Positions 15,504-24,262 of a stretch of DNA of 64,000 nucleotides are shown here, in pieces (the stretch's first letter is position 1; every line of letters starts with the position of its first letter). The position numbers were made by a program, and so were the translations under genes. Source of the stretch: Rhizobium sp. Root483D2 (GTDB lineage: Bacteria > Pseudomonadota > Alphaproteobacteria > Rhizobiales > Rhizobiaceae); NCBI RefSeq assembly GCF_001426685.1, contig NZ_LMFB01000039.1:121512-185511 (forward strand), read 5' to 3'. The notes under the pieces were generated by a model. It searched no databases, was not told the origin of the DNA, and saw only the letters and a list, made by a program, of their open reading frames with translations.

Positions 15504-17849
15504 CTATGCAGCTTCCCAAACCTGATTGAGGATTTTCGCCGCAAGCGCCGCCTTGTCCTGCGGCAGGAATCGGCCGTAATGCTGCTGAACGACATCCGGT
15601 GTGTCCTGGATGGCATAGCTGGCCTGCTCGTAGGATCCGGTCTGCTTGAGGATATGCGTTGCCAGAATATCCCGAAGATTATGCGGTCCGTGCGGGAGCA
15701 ATCCCTTGATCGCGCCGCGGCCGGTGTAAGGGTTGTAGATTCCATAGCGTTGGATAACGGTTCGCCAAGCTTCATAGAATTTGGTGGAATCGTATGCCGC
15801 GTCCAGACTGGTTGTCTTCACCGTCTTGACGAACAGGGTGCCGGGATCGTTTGCCGGACCGAGCAGCACACTGCGATGGCGATCGATATAGGCTTCGAGG
15901 TGTTTGTAGAGGTCGAGCAGATCCGGCAGGATCAGCCGGAACGGCTTTTGTCCGAAGAAGGATGAGGCTGAGTTCTTGAAGGCGACTGACGGGATGAGCA
16001 CCTCCCATCCGCTCTCTCGATCGCTCCAGCGCAGTTCGCCGCATTTCAGGTCTTCCAGCCGCCGCTCCGATGTCGGAAAATGCCCGCGCGGGCACAAGCG
16101 AAGCTGGCGAAGATTCTTTTGTCGAAGGCCAAGATGCAGGCCGAGGCGCAGCAAAAGGAAAGAGCGTACCGCTTCGGCTGCTGCTCGAGGATAACGATGT
16201 TCATCCGGCATGCGCTTCAAGATCTCATCTGTGATCTTGCGATACTCCGACAGTGGGCTGTCTGCCTCAAGGACCACCATGATCGGCTCGAACGGATCGC
16301 GATGCACGCGCATGACACGCTGGATTTCCTTCGAGCGATTGGCCGCATGCCGGTGGAATGCGTCGCAGGCGCTGTGCCAGTCGCGCGCCGCAAAGTCTAT
16401 CTCCTCTGGCGCGATCAGCCCTTCGATTGGCTGAACCTTCTTCAACAATTCCGGATGCTGACGGATCCAGCCGACTTCGGCGCGGGTTAGCGCCATTGCC
16501 ACCATCAGCATGTCTTCTTCCCATTTGGTATAGAAGCCACGCCGCTGCTCGCGCCATTGCAGGTACCAATCCCACACACCTGGGAAGATCAGCAGGCCAA
16601 AGGTCAGTTGGCTGAGAGGAACGCCGCGCCCTTTGACAATGCCAGCGGGCGAGGCGGCGAGCGCACCGAACATCAGCCCGAGATGCTCTACCTTCTGCGA
16701 TGCCGTTTCCTCGCCCCATACCCCGTTGCGTTGAAATCCAATTGCCGTCAGCGTCGATGTCTTGAAGCGGATCAGATCGGCCATCTCCATAGCCAACCGC
16801 CCTGGCGCATCGACGACGCCGGACAGGAGATCAGGATCTTCAATGGCCTCGGGATTGTGGCTCGTGCTGTCCGGGTTCATTTGTGGTCGTGGAGACAGGG
16901 TGCCTCCGCCATAGGTGACGCCTGGAAACCGAATTGCATAACGCTGTTTTATTGCCGCCGCCTGGTAGCGACGATAGTCGGTTGAGCCCGAGATGATTGC
17001 CCTGCGCACCCATTCGATGATTTCCTCCCGCTTGAGGAATGGCAGGCTGCTGAAATCGTCCGGCAGATGCCAAGCGAGCCGTCGCCGTTCCGCAGCACTG
17101 ATGTCACCCATATCATGGCCGTAAAGGGAACGGGATTGGTGCGGCAACTTCGCCTGGAAATAGCCTGGCGCCAGTCGAAATCGCCGCTCGATGCGTGACA
17201 GGATCTCGCAACTCGCCACAGATCTCGGCACACGTTCACCCTGTATCCAAGACAGTAGCGTCTTGCTGTCGAAAGTTTCGTGCAACCGGACTACGGCGCG
17301 ATATAGTTGCCAGTAGCTGTCCCCGAACCTCCGCATGTGATAGATGAGGGCATCCTGAAAATTCGGCGGATCGTCGGTCGCGTCGAACAGGGGCTCAGGA
17401 AACTCACTGATCGGTTTCGCTGCGGGGCCGCGTCGCGTGGACGTGTTGCGGGCAAAAACGCCGTCCGCCGCTGCGCGTTGCGGTTTCCTGGTGGAAGGAG
17501 CAGTTACTTCTGATTTGCCTGACCGAGCGGCCTGCCTCGTTGTCCGTACGTCTTCGGCAATTGGCGGTGCTCCAAGCCATCTGATGATTGCATCCAGTCC
17601 CAAGCGGAGTTGTTTTTTCAGCTCGGGCGTCAATTCGTCTTCGATCCCGCAAGCCTTCCCGAGCGTTGTCCAGTCGATGCGGCCATTGAGGCGAGGTGGC
17701 AACTTTCGATAGATGACCAAGCTTATCAAATATGGGCGGATGGTTTCGAGAACTTTTTTTGATGTGATCGGGGCAATGCGTACCTCGCAGAATTGGGATA
17801 TTTTGCGTTGAAAATTGCTGGATAAAAGATCGTGTTTTGGCATGCTCAT
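15504..17849 (-). CDS. Large divergent tyrosine recombinase/integrase
   Basis: A 781-residue protein whose last ~220 residues match the tyrosine-recombinase catalytic domain. By position the residues are Arg ~576 in LHLGLRQKNL, Lys ~625 in VAFKNSA, His ~723 and Arg ~726 in HNLRDILATH, and the nucleophile Tyr ~758 in QQHYGRF. The usual LGH box reads AIQDTPDVV, so the fifth position is not histidine. The N-terminal 550 residues are far longer than in phage integrases and hold no fold I recognise apart from possible core-binding helices. ATG 17849 follows AGGAG; 17942 is a longer alternative. It probably inserts or excises an element, or resolves DNA at a dedicated site. Confidence 0.8.
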   Translation of the reverse strand: MSMPKHDLLSSNFQRKISQFCEVRIAPITSKKVLETIRPYLISLVIYRKLPPRLNGRIDWTTLGKACGIEDELTPELKKQLRLGLDAIIRWLGAPPIAEDVRTTRQAARSGKSEVTAPSTRKPQRAAADGVFARNTSTRRGPAAKPISEFPEPLFDATDDPPNFQDALIYHMRRFGDSYWQLYRAVVRLHETFDSKTLLSWIQGERVPRSVASCEILSRIERRFRLAPGYFQAKLPHQSRSLYGHDMGDISAAERRRLAWHLPDDFSSLPFLKREEIIEWVRRAIISGSTDYRRYQAAAIKQRYAIRFPGVTYGGGTLSPRPQMNPDSTSHNPEAIEDPDLLSGVVDAPGRLAMEMADLIRFKTSTLTAIGFQRNGVWGEETASQKVEHLGLMFGALAASPAGIVKGRGVPLSQLTFGLLIFPGVWDWYLQWREQRRGFYTKWEEDMLMVAMALTRAEVGWIRQHPELLKKVQPIEGLIAPEEIDFAARDWHSACDAFHRHAANRSKEIQRVMRVHRDPFEPIMVVLEADSPLSEYRKITDEILKRMPDEHRYPRAAAEAVRSFLLLRLGLHLGLRQKNLRQLRLCPRGHFPTSERRLEDLKCGELRWSDRESGWEVLIPSVAFKNSASSFFGQKPFRLILPDLLDLYKHLEAYIDRHRSVLLGPANDPGTLFVKTVKTTSLDAAYDSTKFYEAWRTVIQRYGIYNPYTGRGAIKGLLPHGPHNLRDILATHILKQTGSYEQASYAIQDTPDVVQQHYGRFLPQDKAALAAKILNQVWEAA

Positions 17850-18048
17850 TCCATTTCTCCTGGCGCCAGTGCCGAGGGCGGGCGGGAATAGGAGCAGACG
17901 TTTAACAAATGGTTTTGAGGCAGCTGCAAGAAATTGCCCCAAGTCTTCAAGAGCAATTCATAGTCTGGAGAATTGGCGAAGATAGCCCTCTAGACTATGG
18001 CCGCTGTCATTCATTTGCATTATAGTCTCAGCCAAAATGGAGATCGAT

Positions 18049-18357
18049 ATGGCTGCAAATGCACTGGTACAAACTCGTATTGATGCCGAGGTTCGGGATC
18101 GTGCATCCGTAGTGCTTGGAAATATGGGACTGACCGTATCGGACGCGGTCCGTATCTTACTCACCCGGACTGCCAACGAGGGTGTGCTCCCGCTGGAGCT
18201 TCTTTCAGGCAGCGAGGCCCATGACGCTTGGTTTCGTGCCAAGGTACTTCAAGCGCTGAACGATACTCGACCGGACGTCTCGGATGAGGAAGTCGAGGTT
18301 CATTTCGCTGAACGCCGAGCCGCAGCCCGTCTCAACGCGGGTGAGCGCAAATCGTGA
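18049..18357 (+). CDS. RelB/DinJ-family antitoxin
   Basis: A 102-residue protein starting AANALVQTRIDAEV, the ribbon-helix-helix DNA-binding start of RelB/DinJ antitoxins, followed by MGLTVSDAVRILLTR. The acidic C-terminal half (PDVSDEEVEVHFAERR) would wrap the toxin. The start at 18049 is preferred because GGAG precedes it; ATG 18037 is in frame. It overlaps the toxin gene by four bases (GTGA), the classical coupling that keeps antitoxin ahead of toxin. It should repress its own promoter. Confidence 0.88.
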   Translation: MAANALVQTRIDAEVRDRASVVLGNMGLTVSDAVRILLTRTANEGVLPLELLSGSEAHDAWFRAKVLQALNDTRPDVSDEEVEVHFAERRAAARLNAGERKS

Positions 18358-18647
18358 GGCTTACCTGGTCTGCGTTCGCGTTATCGGATCGCGATGCCAT
18401 CTTTACGTACATAGAATCCGAAAATCCGTCAGCGGCCATTCTGGTCGATGAGCGCATTGTTGCTGCGGTCCGCCGGTTGGTAGACTTCCCCGCAAGCGGT
18501 CGTGTAGGCAGAATTGCCGGCACCCGCGAACTGGTTATTAACGGCACGCCGTACGTCGCGGCGTATGCAATTACCGAAACTACGGTCCGTATTCTTCGCG
18601 TGCTTCACGGTGCGCAGGAATGGCCAGACACTTCGCCCGCGAGCTAG
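18354..18647 (+). CDS. RelE/ParE-family toxin
   Basis: A 97-residue toxin with the ParE/RelE fold: LTWSAFALSDRDAIFTYIE (helix 1), DFPASGRVGRIAGTRELVI (central strands) and YAITETTVRILRVLHGAQEW (last strands, the conserved R-x-L-H-G-A-x-x-W end). GTG start overlapping the antitoxin stop. ParE members poison gyrase, RelE members cut mRNA; this sequence resembles ParE in the C-terminal motif but the target is not provable here. A decayed second copy of this gene lies at 40980-41178. Confidence 0.88.
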   Translation: MRLTWSAFALSDRDAIFTYIESENPSAAILVDERIVAAVRRLVDFPASGRVGRIAGTRELVINGTPYVAAYAITETTVRILRVLHGAQEWPDTSPAS

Positions 18648-18793
18648 ACTTTGTTCTCGGTACTGAGAAACACCAGGTCGGTGATTCGAACTGGTTCGAG
18701 GCGAGAGAAATTGTTGCCGAGCGCGAGTTTAGAAAAGCGGCGCTACGATTCCATGCCTCACGATTAGGGTCGTTTAATAACTCTGGTTACTAA
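18620..18793 (+). CDS. Doubtful 57-residue ORF after the toxin
   Basis: ATG 18620 lies in another frame inside the toxin's end and reads MARHFARELDFVLGTEKHQV through to a TAA at 18793, overlapping the 3' end of the LysR gene. Sequence related to its first ~30 codons also follows the decayed toxin copy near 41160-41230, so the stretch moved together with the toxin gene. There is no clear ribosome site and no recognised family; it may simply be conserved flank. Confidence 0.2.
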   Translation: MARHFARELDFVLGTEKHQVGDSNWFEAREIVAEREFRKAALRFHASRLGSFNNSGY

Positions 18794-19673
18794 TCGACTT
18801 GACGCGATCCAGAAACCACCGCCCAGCCGGCCCCGGCAAAGTGTTGGTTGGATAGATCGCCTGAAACGGCATGATCCCGGCGGCCGGTCCTTCCAAGATG
18901 ATCGCGACGAGCCGTTTGTAGGCAAGATCATCCTTGACCATCCACAGGGGCATATGTCCCCAGCCGAGGCCCGCGCGTAGCAGCGCATGCTTGGCGCCCA
19001 AATCCGCCAGCCGCCAGATGTTCTTGCCCTGAACGCCGTAGTCCGTCCCTTGAGTAATCGCCGAGCGATCGGTCAATACGAGCTGGGTTTCGTCTGTGAT
19101 ATCCCGAAGCCGAATCGGCTGGTCAAGGCCAGCAAGGCGGGATGCGGGAGCGGTCACAGTGACAAGCGGCTCGCTAAGCAAATGTTCTGTCGAAAGCGTC
19201 GGCGGCGGGAAGGGGAGGGTGCCGGTAATCCCGAGACTGCAGCGTCCGTCCAACACGGTCTGGGAGACGGCACCCAGCGCTTCGACATGTAGGCGTAGTG
19301 GGGTCGACGGGAATTCCAGCTTGAACCCTGACAAAACCTTTGTGAGGAGGCTGTGCGGGAACATGACATCGACAACGATCGACAGTTCCGGCTCAAGCCC
19401 GGCCGAAAGGCTTTTGGCCTTGGCTTTCATCTTGTCGGCTTCAAGGACAACGCGCCGCGCATTTTCCAGGAGATTGACACCCTGCTGTGTTAATTCAGGA
19501 TAGCGGCCGATGCGCTCGAAAAGCCTGACACCAAGCTGCCCTTCAAGATTTGCAATGCTTTGACTGACGACCGATTGGGCGCGGCCGATCGCTCGCCCAC
19601 CTGCCGAGAAGCTGCCGGCATCGGCGGCTGCGACGAACGTCCGCAGGTGATCGAGAGAAACGCCGTCTAGCAT
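18774..19673 (-). CDS. LysR-family transcriptional regulator
   Basis: A 299-residue LTTR. The N-terminal winged helix reads LDHLRTFVAAADAGSFSAGG, then AQSVVSQSIANLEGQLGVRLFER. The substrate domain starts near residue 95 (ELSIVVDVMFPHSLL). It diverges from the epimerase/SDR pair at 19766-21435, with a GATAGG-T-CCTATC dyad in the 92-base gap, so it probably controls that pair. The inducer is unknown. Confidence 0.92.
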   Translation of the reverse strand: MLDGVSLDHLRTFVAAADAGSFSAGGRAIGRAQSVVSQSIANLEGQLGVRLFERIGRYPELTQQGVNLLENARRVVLEADKMKAKAKSLSAGLEPELSIVVDVMFPHSLLTKVLSGFKLEFPSTPLRLHVEALGAVSQTVLDGRCSLGITGTLPFPPPTLSTEHLLSEPLVTVTAPASRLAGLDQPIRLRDITDETQLVLTDRSAITQGTDYGVQGKNIWRLADLGAKHALLRAGLGWGHMPLWMVKDDLAYKRLVAIILEGPAAGIMPFQAIYPTNTLPGPAGRWFLDRVKSISNQSY

Positions 19674-19687
19674 GTATCCGCTTTCCA

Positions 19688-19700
19688 GATAGGTCCTATC
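19688..19700. promoter_or_regulatory. Candidate LysR operator
   Basis: GATAGG-T-CCTATC is a perfect 6-1-6 dyad that contains the LTTR T-N11-A pattern; a further TATAGG half-site follows at about 19708. It is centred between the divergent LysR and epimerase genes. Confidence 0.55.
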
Positions 19701-19765
19701 CGATGATATAGGCTACAGCTCTTGTTCTGCAATTTCTATCTTTCGTCACGAAAGGAGACATTGCG

Positions 19766-20698
19766 ATGGCTCAGCACGTTTTCATCATCGGCGCGACCGG
19801 ATTTGTCGGTGGCGCAATTGCCCGCCATTTCGTTTCGCGTCGTTTCCGGGTCACGGGTTTGGTGCGCAGCGGCGAGGCCGCAGGGCGTCTGCGTGCTGCC
19901 GGCATGGCAGTGCAAATCGGCGACCTGGCCGAGCGCTTGCTGGCGGTCACCGAATTCGCCAGACAGGCGGATGTCGTCGTCTTCGCGGCGCAGGTTTCGC
20001 CTCAGGTCGAGCTCGAAGCTGTTAAGGCATTGCTGGATACGCTGAAGGACAGTGGCAAGACCTTGGTTTTCCTGTCCGGCTCCGGTGTGCTTTGCCAGCG
20101 CACGGAAGGGGCGTGGAGCTCTGAAAGTTTCGGCGAGTACGATGCGTTCGCACCAGAACCGTTGGCCGCCGCCCGCGTCGATGCAGAGAACCTGGTTCGC
20201 GCAGCCTCATCCCACGGCATCCTTGGCATCGTCATGCGACCGCCGCTCATCTGGGGACCGAACGATCATGGCCACGTCTCGATGGTCTATCGTTCGGTCG
20301 CTGCGACAGGTGCTGCCTGCTACATCGGCGACGGCCTTGCCACCTATTCGAACGTCCATGTCGACGACATCGCCCGGCTGTTCGAACTTGCTGTGACCAA
20401 AGGCAAAGCCGGCGCCATCTATCATGCCGCTTCAGGCGAAATCCCCAATCGCTGGATAGCAGAAGCAGTTGCCCGCGACCTTGGCTGTGAGACCCGCAGT
20501 GTCTCCATGTCCGAAGCTGCAAATATCTGGGGCGACTTTGGCGCGCTGATCATGAGTGTCTCAAGCCGGGTGCGCGATGCGCAAACGCGCAAGGCCCTCG
20601 GCTGGTCGCCGCGCCATACGGACATGTTGTCCGAAATCGGCGAGCCGCGCCTGCGTGCGCTTGCCACACCATCAAACTTAAAAGGAACAAAACAATGA
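19766..20698 (+). CDS. NAD-dependent epimerase/dehydratase-family protein, atypical active site
   Basis: A 310-residue extended SDR. The cofactor motif is GATGFVGGAIA at residues ~8-18. VFLSGSGV supplies the serine region, but where extended SDRs carry YxxxK the sequence reads PLAAARVDAE, so the catalytic tyrosine and lysine seem absent. It may bind a nucleotide cofactor without classical catalysis, or be NmrA-like. RBS AAAGGAG precedes ATG 19766. The stop overlaps the start of the next SDR (ATGA). Confidence 0.82.
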   Translation: MAQHVFIIGATGFVGGAIARHFVSRRFRVTGLVRSGEAAGRLRAAGMAVQIGDLAERLLAVTEFARQADVVVFAAQVSPQVELEAVKALLDTLKDSGKTLVFLSGSGVLCQRTEGAWSSESFGEYDAFAPEPLAAARVDAENLVRAASSHGILGIVMRPPLIWGPNDHGHVSMVYRSVAATGAACYIGDGLATYSNVHVDDIARLFELAVTKGKAGAIYHAASGEIPNRWIAEAVARDLGCETRSVSMSEAANIWGDFGALIMSVSSRVRDAQTRKALGWSPRHTDMLSEIGEPRLRALATPSNLKGTKQ

Positions 20699-21435
20699 GC
20701 ACACACGAAGGAAAAATCGCGATCGTCACCGGCGGCAAGCAGGGGATCGGCCGCGGCGTTGCCGATCTGCTCGCCAAGCGCGGTGCAAAGGTCGTTCTCG
20801 TCAACCGTGAAAAGGCGTCAGATGCCGCGTCGTCGATCGGCAATAACGCGATCGCCATCGCAGCCGATGTCACGCAGCAGGCAGACTGGGCAAACGTCGC
20901 GAAAGAAGTCGAGGCAACGTTCGGCCGGGCCGATATTCTCGTCCATGCCGCAGGCATCTATCCGATGGCGAGCCTGGATCAGATGACCCCCGAAGAATGG
21001 CGCAAGGTCATGGCGATCAATCTGGACGCTCACCTGCTTGGCGCTCGCGCCATCGTGCCCCTGATGCGCAAGGCTGGCGGTGGTTCGATCGTCGCGATCG
21101 GCTCCGATGCCGTTGGCATGGTCACGCCGCCCGGCATGGGCTTCTCGCATTACATGGCATCGAAGATGGGTGTCATCGGCCTTGTCCGCGCGCTGGCAAA
21201 CGAGCTTGCCACCGACAACATCATCGTCAACGCCGTTCATCCCGGCATCACTGATACGGAAGGTGCGAGCGGCATGCCCAATGAGCAGAAAGCACAGGTC
21301 TACATGCAGCAGGCGATCAAGCGTCTTGGGACGCCGGCCGATATCGCCGGGCCCGTCGCCTTCCTTACCAGCGACGATGCCCGCTTCGTCACCGGCCAGA
21401 CGCTCGTGGTGGACGGCGGTTGGATGCGGCTCTAG
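20695..21435 (+). CDS. Short-chain dehydrogenase/reductase
   Basis: A 246-residue classical SDR: GGKQGIGRG cofactor loop near residue 12, the NNAG-equivalent VHAAGIYP, a serine in VAIGSDAVG and catalytic HYMASK (YxxxK). The C-terminus carries FVTGQTLVVDGGW. It is coupled by a four-base overlap to the epimerase-like gene and transcribed away from the LysR gene. The substrate is likely a small ketone or alcohol. A palindromic terminator follows at 21470. Confidence 0.9.
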   Translation: MSTHEGKIAIVTGGKQGIGRGVADLLAKRGAKVVLVNREKASDAASSIGNNAIAIAADVTQQADWANVAKEVEATFGRADILVHAAGIYPMASLDQMTPEEWRKVMAINLDAHLLGARAIVPLMRKAGGGSIVAIGSDAVGMVTPPGMGFSHYMASKMGVIGLVRALANELATDNIIVNAVHPGITDTEGASGMPNEQKAQVYMQQAIKRLGTPADIAGPVAFLTSDDARFVTGQTLVVDGGWMRL

Positions 21436-21469
21436 GAGCCTGGCATCCTGCATGAGCTAAGGTAGCGAG

Positions 21470-21500
21470 CGATACCGCATCAATAATTGATGCGGTATCG
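21470..21500. terminator. Perfect 15-bp palindrome between convergent genes
   Basis: CGATACCGCATCAAT (21470-21484) is the exact reverse complement of 21486-21500 with one central base. TTGCTT follows on the plus strand. It lies between the ends of the SDR (plus) and the SnoaL-like gene (minus), so a shared terminator is most likely. Confidence 0.6.
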
Positions 21501-21614
21501 TTGCTTCGGAGTTGGTGAAGTGCGCAGGGCTCAGACCCGCGCCATGTCCGAGTCGACTGCTACGCTAGCTCCATTTCAATGACTTTGGATCACGGGAGGA
21601 TGCCAGCCGGTTCG

Positions 21615-21965
21615 TCAAGAGAAGCCGGCCATATAGATAAACCGGCCCTCATTGTCCGGGCGAACAAAATTATATCCAGTTGCGGCCTTTGTGCCATCCG
21701 GCTTATGCATTGCCCAGATGGCAAGCAGTTCGTCATGGTGGACAAAGATCTTCTCGGTGCTGAAATATGTCCCAGGCATCATCTTTTGAAAATTCTCGAT
21801 ATGAGCGATCAACCCAGCCCGAGTTTCGCCTTGTCCGCTTGGGTTGGTGAAAACCATATCGTCGGAGACGCTGTGTTCGAGAAGCTGCTTGCGTTCATCG
21901 TCGGCAATGTCGCTGTACGCGGCAAGATACGCGGTCCAGTTTTGCTCGAGTGTCTGTGTGTCCAT
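21615..21965 (-). CDS. SnoaL-like / NTF2-fold protein
   Basis: A 116-residue protein if started at ATG 21965 (DTQTLEQNWTAYLAAYSDI). The content fits the NTF2-like fold: a helical start, VSDDMVFTNPSGQGETR as the first strand pair, the AGLIAHIENFQKMMPGTYF helix-strand region, then LAIWAMHKPDGTKAATGYNFV. Members bind or isomerise small hydrophobic molecules or are catalytically silent. An in-frame ATG at 22079 would add 38 residues of low quality. The gene diverges from the AraC pseudogene. Confidence 0.72.
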   Translation of the reverse strand: MDTQTLEQNWTAYLAAYSDIADDERKQLLEHSVSDDMVFTNPSGQGETRAGLIAHIENFQKMMPGTYFSTEKIFVHHDELLAIWAMHKPDGTKAATGYNFVRPDNEGRFIYMAGFS

Positions 21966-22114
21966 GAATTGAGCCTTACTTAGTTCGGTCTGGTGACCCG
22001 TTGCGCACTGCTTGGGCGAAGCGTTGACGTCGGAATGCTTTTGAGAATAAGTGGCAATCATCACACGGTCGATAATCAAAGCCCCGAAACAAATTATCGT
22101 GCATCCAAACTGAC

Positions 22115-23056
22115 GTGGATCTCTTACTGGACCTTATCCGCGTCCTTCGCCCCCGAGGCGCATTGTTCGGCGCGGGCTTCGACGCGTCTGGCGAATGGGC
22201 GTTGTCATTCCAAAAACGCGACGATCTTATGTTCTGCTGGATTGAGGAGGGCGAGTGCCAACTGTTACGGCCGGGCAACGAGCCCGTGCGCGTCCGCAAG
22301 GAAGACTTCGTTCTGATCCGGACAGTGACCCCGTTTACGCTTGCGTCGATGGGGTCGATCGAGCCTATCGATAGCGAGGCGGCCGTATTGGCATCCAGAC
22401 GTCAAAGGCTTCGACTTGGCTCAGGCGACGAGCGCCCTGTCACGCTTCATGCCGGCAAGTTTGTCGTTGAATCGGTAAACGAAGGCCTGTTGTCTGGCTT
22501 GCTGCCGCAACTGATCCACCTTGCCGCCGGCGACCCCGCGCTTGGACGCGTGCGATCTCTGTTGGAGATGAATGAGACGGAAGCGCGTCAGCCGGGACCT
22601 GCCAGCGAATTCGTCATCGTTCGGCTGGTCGAGCTGATCTTCCTTGAAATCCTTCGCAAGGGGCAGGTGCAATCAGCCGACGACCGAAAGGGTCTGCTCG
22701 CAGGCATGGCAGACAAGGTCACACGGCATGCGCTCGTCGGAATCCATGAAAATGTTGCACGGAGTTGGACAGTTGCGGATCTAGCGAAACTCTGCGGCGT
22801 CTCTCGATCGACATTCGCGACGAGGTTTTAACGCGTCATCGGGCTAGGGCCGATTGAATATCTGCTGCAATGGCGAATGGCATTGGCGAAAGACGAACTC
22901 TGCTCTGGCCTGAAAAGCGTTCTGGAGATCGCGTACGCTGTCGGTTTCCAATCTTCAAGCGCGTTCAGCTCGGCTTTTGCGAGAGATGTCGGATGCCCGC
23001 CGACGCAATTTGCTCGCCGACATTCGATGGGCCAATCTGGCAGTGGTCGTATCTGA
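22115..23056 (+). pseudogene. AraC-family regulator interrupted by an in-frame stop
   Basis: From GTG 22115 the frame encodes a cupin-type AraC sensor domain and the first helix-turn-helix (VADLAKLCGVSRSTFATRF), then hits TAA at 22829-22831. The same frame continues as the rest of a normal AraC DNA-binding domain (GLGPIEYLLQWRMALAKDEL, VLEIAYAVGFQSSSAFSSAF) to TGA 23054-23056. A single base change therefore splits an otherwise intact 313-codon gene. The truncated 238-residue product lacks the second helix-turn-helix and should not bind DNA normally. It is next to the SnoaL-like gene and the quinone reductase that it may once have controlled. Confidence 0.88.
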
Positions 23057-23182
23057 ACCGTAAGCTCGGCGGATATCTTCGATCAAAAAAGGACACGGGT
23101 GGACGGTTTCGCATGGCGCCCGCCTCGTCGAAGCACCATACCGAGATGCAACGGCGAGGCCGATGTTGGCCATGCCGTCGAT

Positions 23183-24112
23183 TTACGCGATCATCTGTAA
23201 GACGATTTTGCCCCGTGTTCGACCAGCTTCAGATAACGCAAGCGCTTCCTTGATGTCGGCAAGAGGGAAAACCTGGGCGACATGGCTTTTCAACTTGCCG
23301 CCCTCCACGAGTTCGCAGATGGACGCGAGCTGATCTGCGTTGGGCTTGCAGAAGACGCGGGCAGCATCAACGCCGTGCTGTTGCGCCTCGTCTTTGGGAA
23401 ATGCCACTGCCGTCACCAGAAATCCGCCCTTCCTGAGCGTCGAGAATGCCCGCTCAAACGTGTCCCCGCCGACCGTGTCGAATACCACATCCATATCATG
23501 GGCCACATCCTCGAAACGCTGCGTGCGATAATCGATGAAATCGTCGGCGGCCAGGCTGCGGACGTATTCCTCGTTGTGCGCCGAGGCCATGGCGGTGACA
23601 TGTGCGCCGGCAGCCTTGGCAAGTTGCACGGCAAGCGAGCCGACGCCGCCGGAGCTGTTGGTGATCAAGAGATGTTGACCGCTGGAGAGCTTGGCCAGGT
23701 CGAATATCGCTTGCCATGCAGTCAGCGCACCAAGCGGTATGGCTGCTGCCTGGACGAAGTCGAGGTTGGCGGGTTTTGGCGACAGGTCTTCAGCCTTGGC
23801 AACGGCGTATTCGGCAAAGCCGCCAGAAGTGATGATGCCGTAAACCGCATCGCCGACCTGAAACTCGCTGACACCCTCTCCGAGCCTTTCGATGGTGCCG
23901 GCGATTTCACCGCCGAGGTGGATTGGCAAGGACATACCCAGGCGCTGGCCCAGACCGCCGCGGATTTTCCAGTCCACCGGGTTGACCCCCGCTGCGTGGA
24001 CTTTGATCAGCACCTCGCCAGCCTTGGGTTCCGGTCGATCGACATCGATGTATTCGACCACGTCGTTCTCGCCATATTCGTTGATGACGACTGCTTTCAT
24101 TTCTTCGCTCAT
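23183..24112 (-). CDS. NADPH:quinone reductase-like zinc-free MDR oxidoreductase
   Basis: A 309-residue medium-chain reductase of the quinone oxidoreductase branch: [15 protein letters not shown] at the start, GAGxxG-equivalent [18 protein letters not shown] for NADPH, and no zinc-ligand cysteine cluster. These enzymes reduce quinones or enones. The start at 24112 ([13 protein letters not shown]) is preferred over 24226, which adds 38 residues. It diverges from the AraC gene at 24263, its probable regulator. Confidence 0.88.
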   Translation of the reverse strand: MSEEMKAVVINEYGENDVVEYIDVDRPEPKAGEVLIKVHAAGVNPVDWKIRGGLGQRLGMSLPIHLGGEIAGTIERLGEGVSEFQVGDAVYGIITSGGFAEYAVAKAEDLSPKPANLDFVQAAAIPLGALTAWQAIFDLAKLSSGQHLLITNSSGGVGSLAVQLAKAAGAHVTAMASAHNEEYVRSLAADDFIDYRTQRFEDVAHDMDVVFDTVGGDTFERAFSTLRKGGFLVTAVAFPKDEAQQHGVDAARVFCKPNADQLASICELVEGGKLKSHVAQVFPLADIKEALALSEAGRTRGKIVLQMIA

Positions 24113-24262
24113 AATTTTGCTTAGCCCTTGGTGTGTGCTCGACCGTTGATAACCTGCATGATAAACGAGCGCTTCACCGATGTGACGCCAATCGGCATCG
24201 CGCAGAGGCCAAACGTGTCCTAACACCCCTTCACACTACAACGCGGGTTCAAGCAGCGCGGC

